Positions 6,087 through 7,032 of a stretch of 7,032 nucleotides of DNA are shown here, piece by piece; positions within the stretch are counted from its first letter, which is position 1; each line of letters begins with the position of its first letter. Location of the stretch: assembly GCA_905215045.1 (NCBI GenBank), contig CAJMOO010000093.1, positions 1-7,032 of the forward strand, read 5' to 3'. A program made the translations under genes and the position numbers. The notes under the pieces were generated by a model. It saw only the letters and a list, made by a program, of their open reading frames with translations, made no database searches and was not told where the DNA came from. The stretch is from an uncultured bacterium. GTDB lineage: Bacteria; Bacillota_A; Clostridia; Lachnospirales; Lachnospiraceae.

Positions 6087-6815
6087 CTAGAATATAAATC
6101 CAGGATCTTCAGAAGTATCCGTTTCATCAAAAGTAACTTTTTCTGTTAATTTATTCTTTTTATTTTCCATTGTAATAAAAGCACGGCAATTTGTTGGGAT
6201 TGTAACGGAAGAACCTTTTACTCTTTTCATTTTAGTAGCTCCTGGCTTGTAAGTATAAATAGATTTTACTCTCCAGTTCTTATTAGGAGTGATCTTGATG
6301 TTACGTCCCATAAAGGAGATCGAAGATTCGTTTTTATTCTTAAAATCAGAAGTACAGTCTCTTCCATCCACTACGATCTTCTTAAAAGGATTTGAGTATT
6401 TTATAACTTTGACTGTTGTTTTTACAGAATAAGTTTTACCTCTGTATTTAAATTTTGCAGTGATTTTTGTTGATCCTGTTTTCTTAAGTTTTACACCGAT
6501 TCCTATCTGATTGTTATCTGCAATCAGATAATAATCTTTTTCAAAAGTTTTTGTAGAAATAACCTTTTTATTTGAAGATTTAACCTTTATACCATTACGC
6601 AGGATGGATTCTGAATTAGAGCGATTTGTTCCCTTGATATAGATCACATTTGTGTAAAAACCATTCCCGCCATTATCTTTTTTGTCATAACTTAGTGTTG
6701 TCTTTTTAGGTAGAGAAAATTTTGCTTTCGCATTTACACTATAAGCAGAACACATACCTACTGTTAATACAGATGCCAGAAAAATAGAGGCACCTTTTAA
6801 AATACTTTTCTTCAT
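6087..6815 (-). CDS. Secreted Ig-like (Big_2-type) protein, hypothetical
   Basis: A 242-residue exported protein. A Sec signal peptide is clear: basic MKKSILKG, a hydrophobic core (about 9-24) and cleavage after Ala29 or Ala31 (SVNAKA). Cys22 lies in VGMC, which is not a lipobox, so it is probably not a lipoprotein. Residues about 33-143 look like one bacterial Ig-like domain (KVKSSNKKVIST, then GSTKITAKFKYRGKTYSVKT). Residues about 146-235 form a second beta-rich module beginning NPFKKIVVDGRDC. The tail is acidic (DETDTSEDP), while the rest is very lysine-rich. No cell-wall sorting motif or repeat is present, so it is likely released or loosely wall-bound; its role, perhaps adhesion, is unknown. 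ATG 6815 is chosen over an upstream start at 6902 because AAAGGAGA (6821-6828) and the promoter lie between them. Confidence 0.85.
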   Translation of the reverse strand: MKKSILKGASIFLASVLTVGMCSAYSVNAKAKFSLPKKTTLSYDKKDNGGNGFYTNVIYIKGTNRSNSESILRNGIKVKSSNKKVISTKTFEKDYYLIADNNQIGIGVKLKKTGSTKITAKFKYRGKTYSVKTTVKVIKYSNPFKKIVVDGRDCTSDFKNKNESSISFMGRNIKITPNKNWRVKSIYTYKPGATKMKRVKGSSVTIPTNCRAFITMENKKNKLTEKVTFDETDTSEDPGFIF

Positions 6816-6851
6816 AAAATTCTCCTTTCGATGAACAAAAAATACAAAATC

Positions 6852-6860
6852 ATTATAGCA
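6852..6860 (-). promoter_or_regulatory. Extended -10 promoter of the Ig-like gene
   Basis: On the minus strand TGCTATAAT is a perfect extended -10 element (TATAAT at 6852-6857). The -35 region is weak, as is usual for such promoters. Transcription would start near 6845, about 30 bases before the start codon. Confidence 0.65.
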
Positions 6861-6942
6861 TAGAAATATGCAAAAATGTAATGTATAATAATGATAAAAC
6901 AACCTTCAAGGAGGTGTTTAACTGTTAAAATAGTCTTATAAA

Positions 6943-6976
6943 AAAATTATAAATATGTGTTGGGTTTTATAATTTT
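6943..6976. repeat. 11-bp AT-only inverted repeat
   Basis: AAAATTATAAA (6943-6953) is the exact reverse complement of 6966-6976, around a 12-base spacer. The left arm's AAATTATAAATAT (6944-6956) recurs as a direct copy at 6989-7001. It lies upstream of the gene at 7020 and could be an operator; the right arm also contains TATAAT (6968-6973), a possible -10. Low sequence complexity weakens the case. Confidence 0.45.
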
Positions 6977-7019
6977 CATTGGTAGAATAAATTATAAATA
7001 TTATATGGAGGATTTGTTT

Positions 7020-7032
7020 ATGAGTAAATATT
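7020..7032 (+). CDS. Start of a plus-strand gene, cut by window end
   Basis: ATG at 7020-7022 is preceded by GGAGG (7007-7011) with an eight-base gap, an excellent ribosome binding site. Only the residues MSKY are visible, so nothing can be said about function. AT-rich repeats upstream may belong to its control region. Confidence 0.6.

Noticed and set aside
6816..6902. 29-residue N-terminal extension of the Ig-like protein
   Set aside because: It would bury the AAAGGAGA site and perfect extended -10 promoter inside coding sequence and would put residues before a textbook signal peptide.

Overview
The window looks like a chromosomal segment of a low-GC Gram-positive anaerobe of the class Clostridia, most likely family Lachnospiraceae. 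The grounds are AT-rich DNA, AGGAGG-type ribosome binding sites, and gene types common in that group: a COG3044-type ATPase, a four-cysteine mini-protein, a cytidylate-kinase-like protein, a MATE exporter and a secreted Ig-like protein. A genus such as Anaerostipes is only a guess.

Layout. Bases 1-537 hold no convincing gene. They contain three diverged copies of a roughly 150-210 bp repeat in alternating orientation (+, -, +), which together make two overlapping giant palindromes centred near 177 and 385. The palindrome centred at 385 contains a perfect 54-bp inverted repeat. Its right edge coincides with the stop codon of a minus-strand ABC-class ATPase gene (535-2232). A divergent promoter region (about 2233-2358) separates that gene from a plus-strand cluster: a HAD-superfamily phosphatase/phosphomutase (2359-3054), a 62-residue four-cysteine protein resembling DUF6472 (3066-3254), a 5'-truncated Rpn/PD-(D/E)XK-type remnant fused directly behind it (3255-3759), and a cytidylate-kinase-like gene (3839-4444). 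A strong intrinsic terminator (4464-4500) closes the cluster. A monocistronic MATE-family exporter (4635-5990) follows with its own promoter and a terminator-like hairpin. It converges on a minus-strand gene for a secreted Ig-like protein (6087-6815). The last 217 bases hold that gene's promoter, an orphan Shine-Dalgarno sequence, AT-rich repeats, and the first four codons of a plus-strand gene starting at 7020.

How the parts relate. Most genes look like ordinary housekeeping or accessory genes with separate roles, and I see no clear multi-gene pathway. The two places most worth a second look are the alternating-repeat cluster at the left edge and the Rpn remnant. The remnant has lost its predicted nuclease half but keeps an in-frame internal start with a well-spaced ribosome binding site. 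That is the arrangement expected of a stand-alone C-terminal Rpn product, which in studied Rpn genes is an intragenic antitoxin.
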